33,623 nucleotides of DNA, from NCBI GenBank assembly GCA_018398765.1, contig JAHBMJ010001244.1:1-33623 (forward strand), written 5' to 3'. Shown here one piece after another: positions 1-11,048 of this stretch (the first letter of the stretch is position 1; each line of letters begins with the position of its first letter). The DNA is from Chromera velia. Taxonomy: Eukaryota > Sar > Chromeraceae. The notes under the pieces were generated by a model. That model searched no databases. It was given only the letters and a program-made list of their open reading frames with translations, and was not told the DNA's origin. A program made the translations under genes and the position numbers.

Positions 1-747
1 CCCCCCCCCTGCCCCTGATACGCCCGCCGTTGAGCAGTGCCTCATATGAATTGAAAACAAAACAGTTATAATCATGAGAAGAAATGCTTCAATCGGATCG
101 ATTCAAAGCCATTCAGATACATTTCTTATTGTGTTTTCGTCTTAGCGTTAATTTACGATGATAGGTACTAGACAATTTATGGTTTTGAAAAAATATATAC
201 TCTCTATATACATTTTTTTATTTCATTTTTTGAACATCTTACTAAGCTTAAATAGTCTTAAATAAATTATGAAAATCAATTAGTTTAAAGGTTAAACTAT
301 CTATTTTAATGTTTTAAAAACTAAATTTTTCAAAGTCACTTTCCAGTACAAAAGTTTCAATTGTCAGTACAGTCAGTTTCAAGTTATGATTCAACCAATG
401 ACACTTTTTCACAAGAGTTGAACTAGGACTCTAGGAGTCGGAACGGCCGTCCGAATAGCGTAAAAAATATATACAGAGATGCACCGGCATGAGTAAACCT
501 TCAAACTTTGAGTTTGAGCATAAAATGCAGTAGGAATGAGTAGATCTCTACAGTAGACTCTACTAAGAGTCTACTTACACAACCACTTCTTAGCTAGGAG
601 AGTACTCCATTACAGAGACGGTCTGAGAGACCTATACAAACTTGATACCATGATACTTTATCAGTCTGTATACAAACAGAAAAGAAAAAACAACCTTTGG
701 AAAATATTATCTAATAGTATTGTAAGTTTCTACAGTCAAACTGTAGC
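1..747. other. AT-rich intergenic DNA
   Basis: No gene is visible here. Apart from the C-run at the extreme left end, the sequence is AT-rich, with many short A and T runs and stop codons in every frame. It ends at the 8-bp target duplication of the first hAT-like element. Confidence 0.6.
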
Positions 748-755
748 AGTCAAAC

Positions 756-1628
756 ATAGGGGTGTAAAATCTCTTTTAGATGGGGGGGGGGGACCCCGTT
801 GGTGGGGTAGGTAGGAGCTTGCCCGATGGGGGGGCCCCGTCCTTTGGACGGGGCCACAGAGTGCGAACGGGGGGGGGGACCCGTCGGATCGAACGGGGGG
901 GGAAAGGGCGCACGGAGTTTATGCGCACAATCAAAATTAATTTTTCGAGTCTGTCACTGAATGATTCACCTGCTCCGCCATGCCCCGCCTTCTGTGAACA
1001 GTCGCTTTCTTGTATGGTTGTTCTGTTTTCTCTTGCCTTACACTGCTGCTGACTGTGACGTCCTCACACCACTCACTGCTGCTGATTCTGCTGCTCAAGC
1101 CTGGACTCCATTGAGATCGCTGATCCGTTGCCAACCATTAATTTTTTCATTGTCTTTCCCTCTGAAGTCCTTTCAAGATGCTGTGAAGATTCGTACTTCA
1201 AAATGTCTTTTTCGAGATTCCCTCCGAAGCGGAGTATGGACTATGCCGCCATGATAAGCAGGCCTGGCCCGAATACAAAGAAAAGCCGACCGGAGATGAA
1301 GGAAGATTGGGACCGTGCCATGAAACGGAACCCCGATCTTGAAGTTAATTTTATTCAAGTTACAAAATATTACAAGAAGATTTTAGCTAGAATTTCAGAA
1401 GTTTAAGTATGTTTTGAATTAGAATTGAGAATAGTTTAGACTTCATGAAGCTTAATATCATCTAGGTTGTCTTCATGATCTAGCACTTTTTCTCACCTAG
1501 AGCTCTCCAAACGGGGGGGTCCCCGTTCACAGGGGTCTGATCTCCCTAGAGCTCGAACGGGGGGGACCCCGTCGAATCTGGAGTCCTAAGAGCTCGAACG
1601 CACCCCCCCCCCGTTCTTACACCCCTAT
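756..1628 (+). mobile_element. hAT-like non-autonomous DNA transposon, copy 1
   Basis: Its ends form the terminal inverted repeat ATAGGGGTGTAA (left) and TTACACCCCTAT (right). It is flanked by a perfect 8-bp direct repeat, AGTCAAAC, at 748-755 and 1629-1636. An 8-bp duplication with TAGGG-type ends is the hallmark of the hAT superfamily. The interior has several runs of seven or more G or C next to CCCCGT or GAACGG, forming palindromic GC islands in otherwise AT-rich DNA. A short plus-strand frame (about 1200-1406) is too small to be a transposase, so the copy is probably mobilised in trans. Copy 2 at 11636-12455 shares much of this interior in the opposite orientation. Confidence 0.85.
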
Positions 1629-1636
1629 AGTCAAAC

Positions 1637-2012
1637 CTATACTAGAAAACTTTTTAAGACTCAAATTTGGAGTATGAAATGCAAAATAGAGGGCACGGTG
1701 ATGCAAAGTTGCAAACCTAGCTAATATAAAACTTTTTAAAGAAATTTCAAAAAATATATGTAGAAAATATATAAGTTATAATAATATAACTATATGAAAT
1801 ATTATTAATTATTAAAATTTATATGTCTGAAAGACTGAAACTAGGTAAACGAAAACAAGGTTTGAAATGTGATACGAATATACAGCGATGCTTCAGTGCG
1901 GCCTATGCAGTAACATTGTAGTTTGATTTTGTCGATCCTACTGTCGATCTGAAATTCTGCTTTGTTACTAACTACTGCTTTTAGCCTTTCTATTAAACAC
2001 GAACAGCCCCAA
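1637..2012. other. AT-rich spacer before the copia element
   Basis: No gene or RNA is seen. The stretch lies between the right target duplication of the first hAT-like element and the GATTG duplication of the copia element. Read on the minus strand it is the sequence that originally lay downstream of the Smr gene stop at 14223, before the copia insertion separated them. Confidence 0.6.
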
Positions 2013-2017
2013 GATTG

Positions 2018-2597
2018 CGTAATGTTCCAGAAGTATGCTGCTCCTGTTCTTTGCTTGTTGATGCGCACTTCTTTTGTCTCTTTCCGTTTGGTAAGGGGCG
2101 CATGCCGAGCAAATTGATTTTTAAAGCGCGTAAGTCCCCATCCGGATCCTTAAATGCTGTACGCGCCACCATTGGTCGGCTCGCCTCACGCATGATATTC
2201 AGCTTTCTATGCGCTTCTCTCTTTGACTGATCCCGGTTCACCTCTTCTGTCAGTGATTGTATGTTGAGTGATGCACGCTGAGTCCCGATTGTTTATGCAA
2301 GTGATTGCCATCTCTGAAATTCTTTCACTTCTCGTTTGGGGCTTTCCGGGGTTCTTGTACGCAGGGACTCCATCAGGCGTCTCCTCTTGCATCTATTTTG
2401 ACTCACAAAATTTCTCATTGTTTCATCTTGATCAAATGCTAGAATTGAACGTTTTTCCTCTCAGAGTGGCTCTTTGCTTGCCATTCTGTAACGACTCTCT
2501 CTAGAATAAGGACCTACGGATCGATTTCTTCGTGAGTCTTTATTTCTGTCTTCATGTGTAGCTAGATAATTGTTCTTATAGTCTAGCACACATTTCG
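2018..2597 (+). repeat. 5' LTR of the copia element (580 bp)
   Basis: It aligns along its length with 13627-14213. It begins CGTAATGT and ends ACATTTCG, which form an imperfect inverted repeat, so the termini are CG...CG instead of the usual TG...CA. The boundary is fixed on the left by the GATTG duplication and on the right by the point where similarity to the 3' LTR stops. Most differences from the 3' LTR are transitions, and there is one short indel (an extra CAGCCTG-like stretch in the 3' copy). Confidence 0.9.
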
Positions 2598-2613
2598 TGA
2601 TACCGGCTCCCGC
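2598..2613 (+). other. Candidate primer-binding site of the copia element
   Basis: TGATACCGGCTCCCGC follows the 5' LTR directly, where a primer-binding site is expected. It lacks the usual TGG that would pair with a tRNA 3' CCA end, so an internal tRNA fragment (as described for Drosophila copia) or decay are both possible. The call rests on position only. Confidence 0.35.
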
Positions 2614-2705
2614 TTTCTTCCTCTGATTCTTTGAGAAAGCGTTCTTTTTTTTCCCGGGTCAAACGGCTTTCATCTTGTCCATTTGCCTTCTCCTTAGCTT
2701 CTGCA

Positions 2706-5330
2706 ATGGAGCAAACTCCAGTGATTGAACGATCTCTATCCGGTCCAGGCCAGGATCTCCCACACCTGGCTCTGAGCTCGCTTCTGCTTTGTCTCCTCCT
2801 GGTGCAGCAGATCACGCTCCGCCAGCGGTTGGAGTCGAGGAGCATATCGAAGGGTCTCCACCTGATGTCTCTGATGCCTCTGGTCAGGCTGGGCAGGGTG
2901 ATCCACCTCCTTCTATGTCTCCGGTATCCGACCCTCCACACCCGATGGCTGAGGCGTCCTCAGGTGATGGTCCCCCTAGCCTGCACCTCTTCCCGCTCCT
3001 CCGTACCCCTACTCGGCTCTGCCGACGGGGCACCAGGCCGCCTACTACCCTATCAAAACTCCTGGTCCAGGTTTTCCTGGATTTACTCCTCCACAGGTGA
3101 TTTCTGTCCCTCCTGCCTCAGGCTTCTTCCCTTCTGCAGGCCCGTACGTGACTCCTGTACCGCAGTCCGTACACCATTATTGGCCTCTCTGGCAGAACGT
3201 TCCATCTCCCTCTCCTTCTGTGCCGCCTATACAGCAGCAGCCACCCTGGCAGCCTTTCCCCGTTCCTTCTCCTGGTCACTCTGTTCAAGTTATGACCCGC
3301 CGGAGTGAGTTGGTAAAAAAGGCGATTAACCAGTTAGCGATTTTTTCGGGCACCCCCCAGGAAGACGTGGAACTATGGAAAGAGAGCTTCCACAAGGTGG
3401 TAGATGAAGTCCGCTCGTTAGACGGTCCCCATGCACTCAGTCTCCAAGACCTATCTGGCATCATCCGTCAGAAGGTCTCTTCAGGGGTGTGAGAGGTCCT
3501 CCGTTCTCACACTGTGCAGGCCGACCAGATCTATGACCCTTCGTAACTGCTTGACACCCTCGACAGCCTCTACCTCGGTCCGTACCAGTCCCGTATCCGG
3601 AAACGTTGGTATGCCATCAAAGCACTTTGTCCTCTCACCAGTGAGTCCGTCGACACCTACTTTGCCTGAGCAGCAAAAGTCTTTGGCCGTCTCCATCGAC
3701 TCGTTCCAGCGATGGCGTTTGGGTCTGAGCCCTTTCTCCCCTTCGAGTACAGCATCCTCCTGGAGTCACTTCCCGCTAAAGGAGGCGCTCATCGGTACGT
3801 CCCCGCATACCTGCAAGATTACACCCCCATGGGCTTTCGTGACTGTCTGCGCCGCTACGAACAACAGCTCGGAACGCCGACTCCCTCTGCCATGATCTGG
3901 TTCTCGAGTGCACCTCCCTCCAGGTCATCTTCTACTCCCAAGCCCAACCATTCCAAGTGCATCTACTACGGGGTCGCTCACCCATGGAGGAAGCATGTAA
4001 AGTGCATCGCTTGCGGTGCTTCACTTCATGCTGATCGCTCTACTTACCCAGCGATCGCTCACGTTTGCGGTTGTAGCAAGCAGGGGCACCTTGATGCCAT
4101 GTGTCCCTCCAAGCTCCGTGTCTCCAAGAAGGCCGCCAACGTTCACTGCGCGACCGTCTCTTTTGCCTCTGCTGCCGTCACCTCCCCCGATTTGGTCCAC
4201 GGCCCTCATTTCAACAAGGACGACGGGGCAACTGTCGAGGCCATCGGTGAGCTCTACCTCGAAAAGGTCTCTACCTCCATCACTTACACCGTGAAAGCAC
4301 TCGACACCCCAGTCCCTGTGCGGACTGCTGGTCGCAACGACTCCTCTGAGGCTTCCGGGGCCGTCGTTTACGCCACCCACTCTGTCATGCTCGATGACGT
4401 TATCTTCGGCGACCGCCTTGAGTCTATTACCTTCCTCATCCTTCCACAGTCTTCGATCCCTTTCCTCTTCTTGAAAGCCCTTGCCCAGCGGCTTTCTGTG
4501 AAGATGGATTACAAAGATAATGTCATGGTGATCCCATCGCCCTCTGGGCCTGATGTCACCTTGACATGGATCGACCTCGGGGAGTATTACAGCCTCCCTC
4601 TCGTCCAAGATGACGATTCCCCACCTTCGTTGGTGGGCTCAGATGAGTTCGACGACGAGCGTCTGCCCCTGGAAGATGATCCCAATGAGTCGGAGGACGA
4701 GATCGATAACTCTGCCCCCTTCCGTCCTCTTCCTTTTGCCATGTGCACGACCACCTCTCCCACCACTACCCCTGCTCTACACTCGCCTCCAGAGGGTATT
4801 GCGGGTGTCGGGGTTTCTGTATCTACGGGAGAGGCACCTGAGGGAGTGCGTGTTTGTATATCTTAGGGAGAGACATTTGAGGGCGTGTGCATGTCTGTGT
4901 CTCCGGAGGACCCGTCTGTCCCCTCTGGAGAGGGAGTTGAGGGATTGAAGGAGCCAACGTGTCCAGGCAGGCTCGCAGGCGGGGCGTCCACTACAGCACA
5001 AGATTCTGTGAAAGCGACCACTGGCGGTAATGTTCCTTCTCTTTCTGTTTCTTTTTCTGATGACCGCGATTCTCCCCCCTCTGAATCTCTCTCTGTCAAT
5101 GAATCTGAACCTTCTCTCTCTGAGTTTGAGTTTTCTTAACTCACGTTTACGATTCAACTCAAACAGACAGGCACAGTCAAGATTTTTACTGCTTCTAATT
5201 TTTAGGATTTGGTTTGCGGGGTTCATTGCGAGTGTGCGTATACGGATGTGAAAGAAGTGATGGCTCAACTCCTCTTTCATTTCTCTTTCGAACTCTTACT
5301 CACTACCATTCGAGCGTGTGTCGCTCGTGT
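2706..5330 (+). pseudogene. copia Gag and protease region, decayed
   Basis: The reading starts at the ATG at 2706 and shifts through three frames before about 3000. From there a proline-rich stretch leads to a Gag-like core near 3345-3380 (FSGTPQEDVELW, then a helical region). Two in-frame stops follow before 3712. From 3712 one frame stays open to 4866. It holds a cysteine/histidine cluster at 4066-4104 (C-x-C-x4-H-x4-C, one residue shorter than the usual CCHC zinc knuckle) and then a region where the protease should lie, with no clear DTG catalytic motif. After the TAG at 4864 the same frame continues through an acidic Ser/Glu-rich linker and two further stops to 5330. There it meets the 3.96 kb insertion and resumes at 9291. 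Confidence 0.75.
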
Positions 5331-5384
5331 AACAGAGTGAACTCCAAAGTCTAGCTCCAAAGTAGGACTTAGTAGAATCCAAAG

Positions 5385-5916
5385 TTATGATCTTGTCTGC
5401 TCCAGTCTTACTGCATTCTCTGCATTTGTAAAACACTGTTTCGAATTCCTTTGGTTTCTATTGCTTTAATTCTGTGAGATCTGACATTTTCTTCTATCTT
5501 GCTGGTCGGTGCGCATTATGTGAGTAACGCGACTGAATTAATGCACGCATCGAATCATTTTACTGCGCATGCAGTTTGTATGCATACAATGTGATACAGA
5601 AGCACGTACTGAAATATAATTGAACTGACAGGTTGTCTGTATTGAGTACATCACATAGTAAAAGCAGAGTGAAGAGAACAGAAAGGCATTGGATTCACAG
5701 ATTGCAGTACTACGTTAAGCATGAAGTGGGAGTTTGCTTTGTGTGGCTCTGAGCGCGCTCCTGTGTATGTCACCGTGTTCCAACGCAGACTCAATTCATA
5801 AATGTTCACCTTCCATCTACAAAGTTTGTCTAGCCTGCCAAGCTAGCGAATCTTACTTCCAATAATGCAGTGGCCAGTAAACCGCCTAGCCACCGTCCCT
5901 CATTACTTTCATAATT
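5385..5916 (+). repeat. 5' LTR of the small nested LTR element
   Basis: It begins TTATGATCTTGTC and ends TTTCATAATT, so the ends contain an inverted TTATGA/TCATAA pair. It matches 7190-7721 across its whole length. Nearly all differences are C/T or G/A, many at CG dinucleotides. The exact edges are uncertain by a few bases because no target duplication anchors them. Confidence 0.8.
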
Positions 5917-5930
5917 TGGTGCCGGTGAAG
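5917..5930 (+). other. Primer-binding site of the small nested LTR element
   Basis: TGGTGCCGGTGAAG starts directly after the left LTR. TGG would pair with the CCA tail of a tRNA ending in ...CACCGGCACCA. The donor tRNA cannot be named from this window. Confidence 0.55.
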
Positions 5931-7189
5931 TGGGGAGCGTCCCCTTTACAAAAAAAACTTCTCAGAAAGTCCGGACAATGTTTGAGTCTTTTTGTATGGT
6001 TCTTGAAAGCAGTGACACTGTCCAACATGATACCGATACATGCTGAAAGGAGGAACACGTGTCGGAGGCTTGGAGCTTGGAGTCTGTTTGTTCGAGGTCT
6101 TCTACCAGTCGCTCCATTCATGGAAAAGTCGTGGGATGACCAAGTCCTGAAGATCGTCATTATTCACCACTTCGAGTTCACTGGCTTCCGCTGGCTTCAT
6201 ACGTACGACCAAGACCACAAGTATGAGCCGTGAGGAGAGGATTCTGCACAAGATCCACGAAGAAACCCGTGAGTGTCATCATCGCTTCATGCGAGCACAA
6301 AGACACATTCATGTATGTTTGTTTGTTCTTGTTGGGAAAGGAGTGAGGCTGGGAAGAAAAATGCCTTGCACAAAAGGAAATGATGATTAACCCAGAGAGC
6401 ATGGACTCCTCTCATTGACGGTATATCACATTTTTCTTTGCTACCGCACTCAACTGTTCTAAGATAGACAAACAGCATGTAATCCGAAAGCAACTTGAAA
6501 GAAAGAGAAAGAAAAGAAGGAAGAGAGCGTGCAGATGAGGCCATGTGATGCTTTTGCGTCTTCTCTTATTCTTTGCTGGTATTCATGCCTGCTCATCCCA
6601 ATCTGACGAGGGTATGAAAGGGGGTCTCTTGTATGCTTCGCCTTTATGCTGGCTTGTGTCTGTCTGATGGACAATGCTGATAAAGGAAATGACTTGGTCT
6701 ATCCCTGGTGGAGCAAAACAGAGAGCGCACTGTCGGCACAGCTTTCTGACGAGCTTCATCATGCGTATTCTCGTTTGCATCTACTCGTCATGCTCTGTTT
6801 CTGAAGACAGCCACTCTGCACTGACTCGTACTCCTTCATATCCTTAAATGAGAAAGGAATTGAGCGCAAAAAAGAGAGACACACGGTGTTTCATCTCTGC
6901 GTTTTCTGATTGATTAATGGCATAAGTGAAGGAAAGAAATAAAAGTCCAGGTTGGGAACCATTGCGTAGTATCAGCATGATTATTCTGCAGTTGAGAATC
7001 TGGGAATCAAGTCGTGAGCCGCTGTCCTGAAGGGAGTGATGCCTCTTCGGCTGTTCGCTACGCAGCATGCAGTTGAAAAAAAAAAATTATTTGAAAAGTC
7101 CAGATCGATCGTTCTCAGTCACCACCTGACAGACAAAGAAAGAGACATAGAAATCTCGCTGCCTTCTAGGCGAAGAAGAAACAATACGC

Positions 7190-7721
7190 TTATGATCTTG
7201 TCTGCTCCGGTTTTACTGCATTCTCTGCATTTAGAAAACACTGTTTCGAATTCCTTTGGTTTCTATTACTTTAATTCTGTAAGATCTGACATTTTCTTCT
7301 ATCTTGCTGGTCGGCGCGCATTGTGCGAGTAACGTGACTGAATTAACGCACGTATCGAATCATTTTACTGCGCATGCAGTTTGTATGCATACGATGCGAT
7401 ACAGAAGCACGTACTGAAATATAATTGAACTGACAGGTTGTCTGCATTGAGTACATCACATAGTAAAAGCAGAATGAAGAGAACAGAAAGGCATTGGATT
7501 CATAGATTGCAGTACTATGTTAAGCATGAAGTGGGAGTTTGCTTTGTGTAGCTCTGAGCGCGCTCGTGTGTGTGTCACCGTGTTTCAACGCAGACTCAAT
7601 TCATAAACGTTCACTTTCCGTCTACAGAGTTCATCTAGTCTGCCAAGCTAGCGAATCTCACTTCTAATAACGCAGTCGCCAGTAAACCGCCTAGCCACCA
7701 TCCCTCATTACTTTTATAATT
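7190..7721 (+). repeat. 3' LTR of the small nested LTR element
   Basis: Direct repeat of 5385-5916 with the same length. It is preceded by the purine-rich GAAGAAGAAAC stretch at about 7171-7183 and followed by unrelated DNA starting CGGGTCTGAAG. Confidence 0.8.
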
Positions 7722-9230
7722 CGGGTCTGAAGTCTCTTGTCCGTCTTGAAGGTTCACACTGAAGGTCCACACTGACTCCATAGGTTCAAAACTGCGGAGT
7801 CCTGAACCTCTGAGCAAACAGACTTTTCCCACAGAAATGTTGCTACAAAAAGCGCTCTGTCAGATGTTTTTTGACAGTTTTTGAAGATGTGTGACAGAGC
7901 TTTTTCTCGGTTTTGACTTTTTTTCGGAAGTGCACTTTCGGGGCTCTGGAGGAGACGGGTGTAACAACAGTTGCTGGGACATCTTCGGTTGGCACGAAGT
8001 GGAGCTTGGAGGTGGGTCCAGTGGACACCAGGCGTTTTAGTCTTGTTTTTAACGTCTTCCGGCTTGCTGCTTCTCCTCCTGTTCAAGCGAGGAAGGGCTG
8101 CCAGCCTTATCTAGGTATTAAAGTACTGCTGCCCTCATCGCTCTCCTTACTCTTTCCTTGCAGGTCACAGTCTTGGGAGCCCCGGGGTCAACCCCCAGGT
8201 CAGCCTGTCCAGACCCACTGCTTCTTAGGCTCTTGGTCTTTTCTTTGGGACCTTGTGCACGCAGAATAAGCTAGACAGAAGTGCTTCCTTGACTGTACAA
8301 AGCGTGAACGCCTGTCTCTCTATGTTTGCAGGTGTTGGTGGACGGAGACTTGAGGATACCTGCAGGTTAGTTAAGGAAGCGCGGGTCGCTCTCTTGCTTT
8401 GCATGATGATTTGCTTAGCATCCAGCTTCTTTGTTCTGCTAGGAACTTGACAGAAACGCACAAGGGAGGTCAGTGAGAGAGGGTCGATGGAGAGTCTGCT
8501 GGAGCCTCCATTTTTTGACCGCCTCTTCTGAAGCTTTGCACAGCTCTCAGTCCTGCCAGACATTTTTCCACCCAGAACAATCGCTTAGCTTTCATGCATT
8601 TGAATGTCTTCCACTTGTTTCATGTATGTCAATCCTTGAAAGCGGTCCATACTATCCTGATGCAAATGCTCTTTACTCATTCATCCTTTCTCATTTGTGA
8701 CACTCTGTACTAGTCTCCCTCTAAACATCTGGATCTATACCTACGGACCTATCCTTCTTTTTCATAGTTTTTTATTGACATACGCAGAACGAGTTACAAG
8801 CTTTTGCGCCGTGTAGTGTGAGTTCTTTGTGAATAGCATTATGTTGTCTCTGTACTATGTTCTTCGGAATCCCCTCCGACCCCTGCTGACCGCCTCCTGT
8901 CCGGTCTGACTAGCCTAGCTGTGAAACCCTCCTTCCTGCACTGTTTCCCTTGCAGAAGAAGCAATTCTTTATAGTTGATTGGCAGCACTAAATGTTATTT
9001 TTGAGCATATCCATTAGTGTTATGCCTGTGTATTTCTTTGCAGGTAACATTCACTAACTTCTATGTGCTACGGTGATCGTAATTTTTCCCACCATGCACC
9101 CTAGCTAATCAACCAGTCTTTTGAGCACATTTGAGCAGATTTGCTCAAGAGTAACGATTTTAAATGCTTTAAAAGGCTCTAGATTGCTTCAAGTAACCTA
9201 GTTTTACTTTATAATAAAACTAGAATATAG
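7722..9230. other. Interior of the 3.96 kb element, no gene recognised
   Basis: No reading frame here resembles a transposase or any family I know. The longest frames are about 110 codons and overlap one another on both strands. Near the right end (about 9192-9217) CTAGTTTTA and TAAAACTAG form a short perfect hairpin. If the element is non-autonomous, this stretch may be filler or a decayed gene. Confidence 0.4.
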
Positions 9231-9290
9231 TAAATTTAAAAGTTACTTTAGATTCTACTAAGTCCTACTTTAGAGTCCACTCTGTTGTGT

Positions 9291-9741
9291 TCTCTCTTCT
9301 TGCCCTGAGTGTCCGCAGGTGAAGGGCCTGGTTAGTTTCTCCATCCCCGGTATGTCTTTCACTAAGGGTGTATATGTGGAGGCGAGGCTACACCTCAACA
9401 GCCTGTATTTGGGGGCATCTGACTGCGGTCCGACTCATCAACTCATGGTGCTAGAGGGTTTCCTCCCTTATGGCCTTGCCCCTCGCTTTGCTGCTCACTC
9501 CAACAGCCATAAGACTGTCGCTTTCCTTGAAAACATATGGTTCCCTCGTTTTGGGGTCCTAGAGGAGATCCGATACGACCAGGGGTCTGAGTTTGTAAAC
9601 GCCCCCCTCATTGAGCTCTCCAAGCGTCGGGGCTTCCGTTTCTCATTCATACCCTCCGGCTATAAGGACGGCAACTCGTTATCCGAACGATGGCAGAGAG
9701 AGGTGCTTGCTTGCATCCGCTCTCTCCTCCTCGAGCGTTAG
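9291..9741 (+). pseudogene. copia integrase core domain
   Basis: This continues the frame that stops at 5330. The joined sequence has a CPEC cysteine pair near 9303-9314, fitting the integrase zinc-binding region. The catalytic Asp of RYDQGSEF is at 9577-9579 and the catalytic Glu of LSERW at 9685-9687. The 35 residues between them give the exact D-35-E spacing of retroviral-type integrases. The position expected for the first Asp (GVYVEAR) seems to hold Glu, though an Asp in ASDCGP lies nearby. The frame ends at a TAG at 9739. Strand transfer during retrotransposition would be its function, but the break-up of the ORF makes this copy inactive. Confidence 0.85.
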
Positions 9742-11045
9742 CTCCCCGGCAGCTCATGACCTGAGATCCACGATGAGTCAGAGGCGATTTGACGTTTGAA
9801 CAACCGAATGTCAGTGCAGGGGGGGGGTTCTCATCACACAGCCGCTGCCCTCCCTGGTTTGCCGTCTTGTGTTCACCGTTCTTTCCCCTCTGCCCGCCCT
9901 CCCCGCCCGTCTGCTTTGCGAACTTATTGTGTGGGAGACATTGTTATGTACAACCAGGGCGTCTCTGGAGGGGGGGGTCAATCAGGTCAAGGTCACAACT
10001 GTGGCCCCGTTTAGGCCCCCTATCGCGTTGTCTCTGTTGAAAACGAATACTTTTAGGAAACCGTAGCCACCGATGAGTCCCTCCGCCCCCAACGGACCAC
10101 CGATGAGTCCCTCACCAGCTCCGTCCAGCCGTCCACCCTGTCCCATCTGGCATCATGCGCACACAACCCAATCCCTAAGGTGCTACTCTGGCTAAACGCG
10201 CAGGGTGGAGAGATTCCGCCTCGCTTCGTTCCTCCGCTGATACTGCTCTGACTCTGCTTCAGGAATAGGAGGCAGCAGCCTTTGTCCCCCTCTTTGGTCC
10301 CAACCCAATGACTAAGTCCCCCTTCGATACCGTGATGGTCCTTGTGCCCCTGTTCTCTGCCCTTTTGCCTCCTGCTGACTTGCCTGCTGTCCATGCAACG
10401 GACCCACCTCTGTCCTTGCAGCCCACTCAGCAGCCAATCCCTGAGTTTGCCCCGCTGGCAACTCCCCTTCTCGCCTCTCCTTTCCCCGTCACGCCTGCCC
10501 CGCTGCAGCCAGGCACGATGGTGATTGGTCGTTCCCCCAAGCATTCACTCCTGTGGGTAGGAGAAATCCTTGGTATCCTGCCGAGTGATGGAGCAGCAGA
10601 GGGTGATGTCCGGTATAAGGTCCATGTATAGGGTTCCCACCAGCGATGTGCTCTGTCCCGCAAGCAGTGGGCACCAGGCTACTATTCCTCGGGAGGGGGG
10701 TATGTCTCGTACGATAAGCGCGCTTCTAAGCGTGTGGCAGAGATTGTTGAACTGTCGTACGGTCAGATCGCGGCAGCAGGCTTCAAGATGGAGCGTTTGC
10801 GGGGCAATCGCGGGTCTCGTCTTCCCCCTTCTCTCTGCTCTCATTTTACCTCTGGCTCAGATGGGTGTCATTTCTATAAGTATCCAGGTGCTCGTTTGTC
10901 TAACCCTTCTGTCGTATCTGCCGTCACTTTTCTTACTTCTATTGATCTGTCGGTGCGTGCTACAACCATGCACCGACCAGTGAGTTTAAAACATCTGTGT
11001 CCTGCTTCCTGTCAGCTTATCTGTTTCGTAGACCAGAAGGAGGAT
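9742..11045 (+). pseudogene. copia pol linker between integrase and RT
   Basis: After the integrase stop the coding frame is disturbed and G-rich to about 10300. From about 10308 a frame runs to the RT with only two in-frame stops (after KVHV near 10629, and near 11046). It has a proline-rich lead and then a compact segment with LLWVGEILGI, followed by KQWAPGYYSSGG and KRVAEIVELSYGQI. The tryptophan-glycine-(E/R) pattern resembles the small beta-barrel found C-terminal to many integrases, but this is only a resemblance. The function is not established. Confidence 0.55.
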
Positions 11046-11048
11046 TAA

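Larger units (their letters stand above)
5385..7721 (+). mobile_element. Small non-autonomous LTR element (nested, second level)
   Basis: Two direct repeats of equal length (5385-5916 and 7190-7721, 532 bp each) flank about 1.27 kb with no long ORF. TGGTGCCGGTGAAG follows the left repeat at once and looks like a standard primer-binding site. A purine-rich stretch (GGCGAAGAAGAAAC) lies about 8 bp before the right repeat, as a polypurine tract would. No coding capacity is seen, so it resembles a TRIM/LARD-type element. I find no convincing target duplication. The left LTR begins right at the inner edge of the inverted repeat of the host element. Confidence 0.75.
5331..9286. mobile_element. Unclassified terminal-inverted-repeat element inserted in copia pol
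   Basis: The left end starts AACAGAGTGAACTC. The right end is its near-complement (GAGTCCACTCTGTT). About 25 more bases on each side match in inverted orientation (AAAGTAGGACTTAGTAGAAT), with an extra 12-13 bp in the left arm. GTGT flanks the element directly on both sides (5327-5330 and 9287-9290). Deleting the element plus one GTGT joins the upstream copia frame to the integrase frame without a shift, so these are very likely the true ends. The interior holds a small LTR element (5385-7721) and 1.5 kb of DNA (7722-9230) in which I recognise no transposase. The superfamily is unknown; a 4-bp duplication does not fit hAT or Tc1/mariner. Confidence 0.72.

Noticed and set aside
756-1628. Tc1/mariner element with TA duplication
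   Set aside because: The TA next to GGGG is present, but the longer ATAGGGG ends with 8-bp duplications explain all copies better and point to hAT.
4021-4608. 195-codon minus-strand ORF opposite the Gag region
   Set aside because: Antisense shadow of the copia frame that carries the zinc-knuckle-like cluster.
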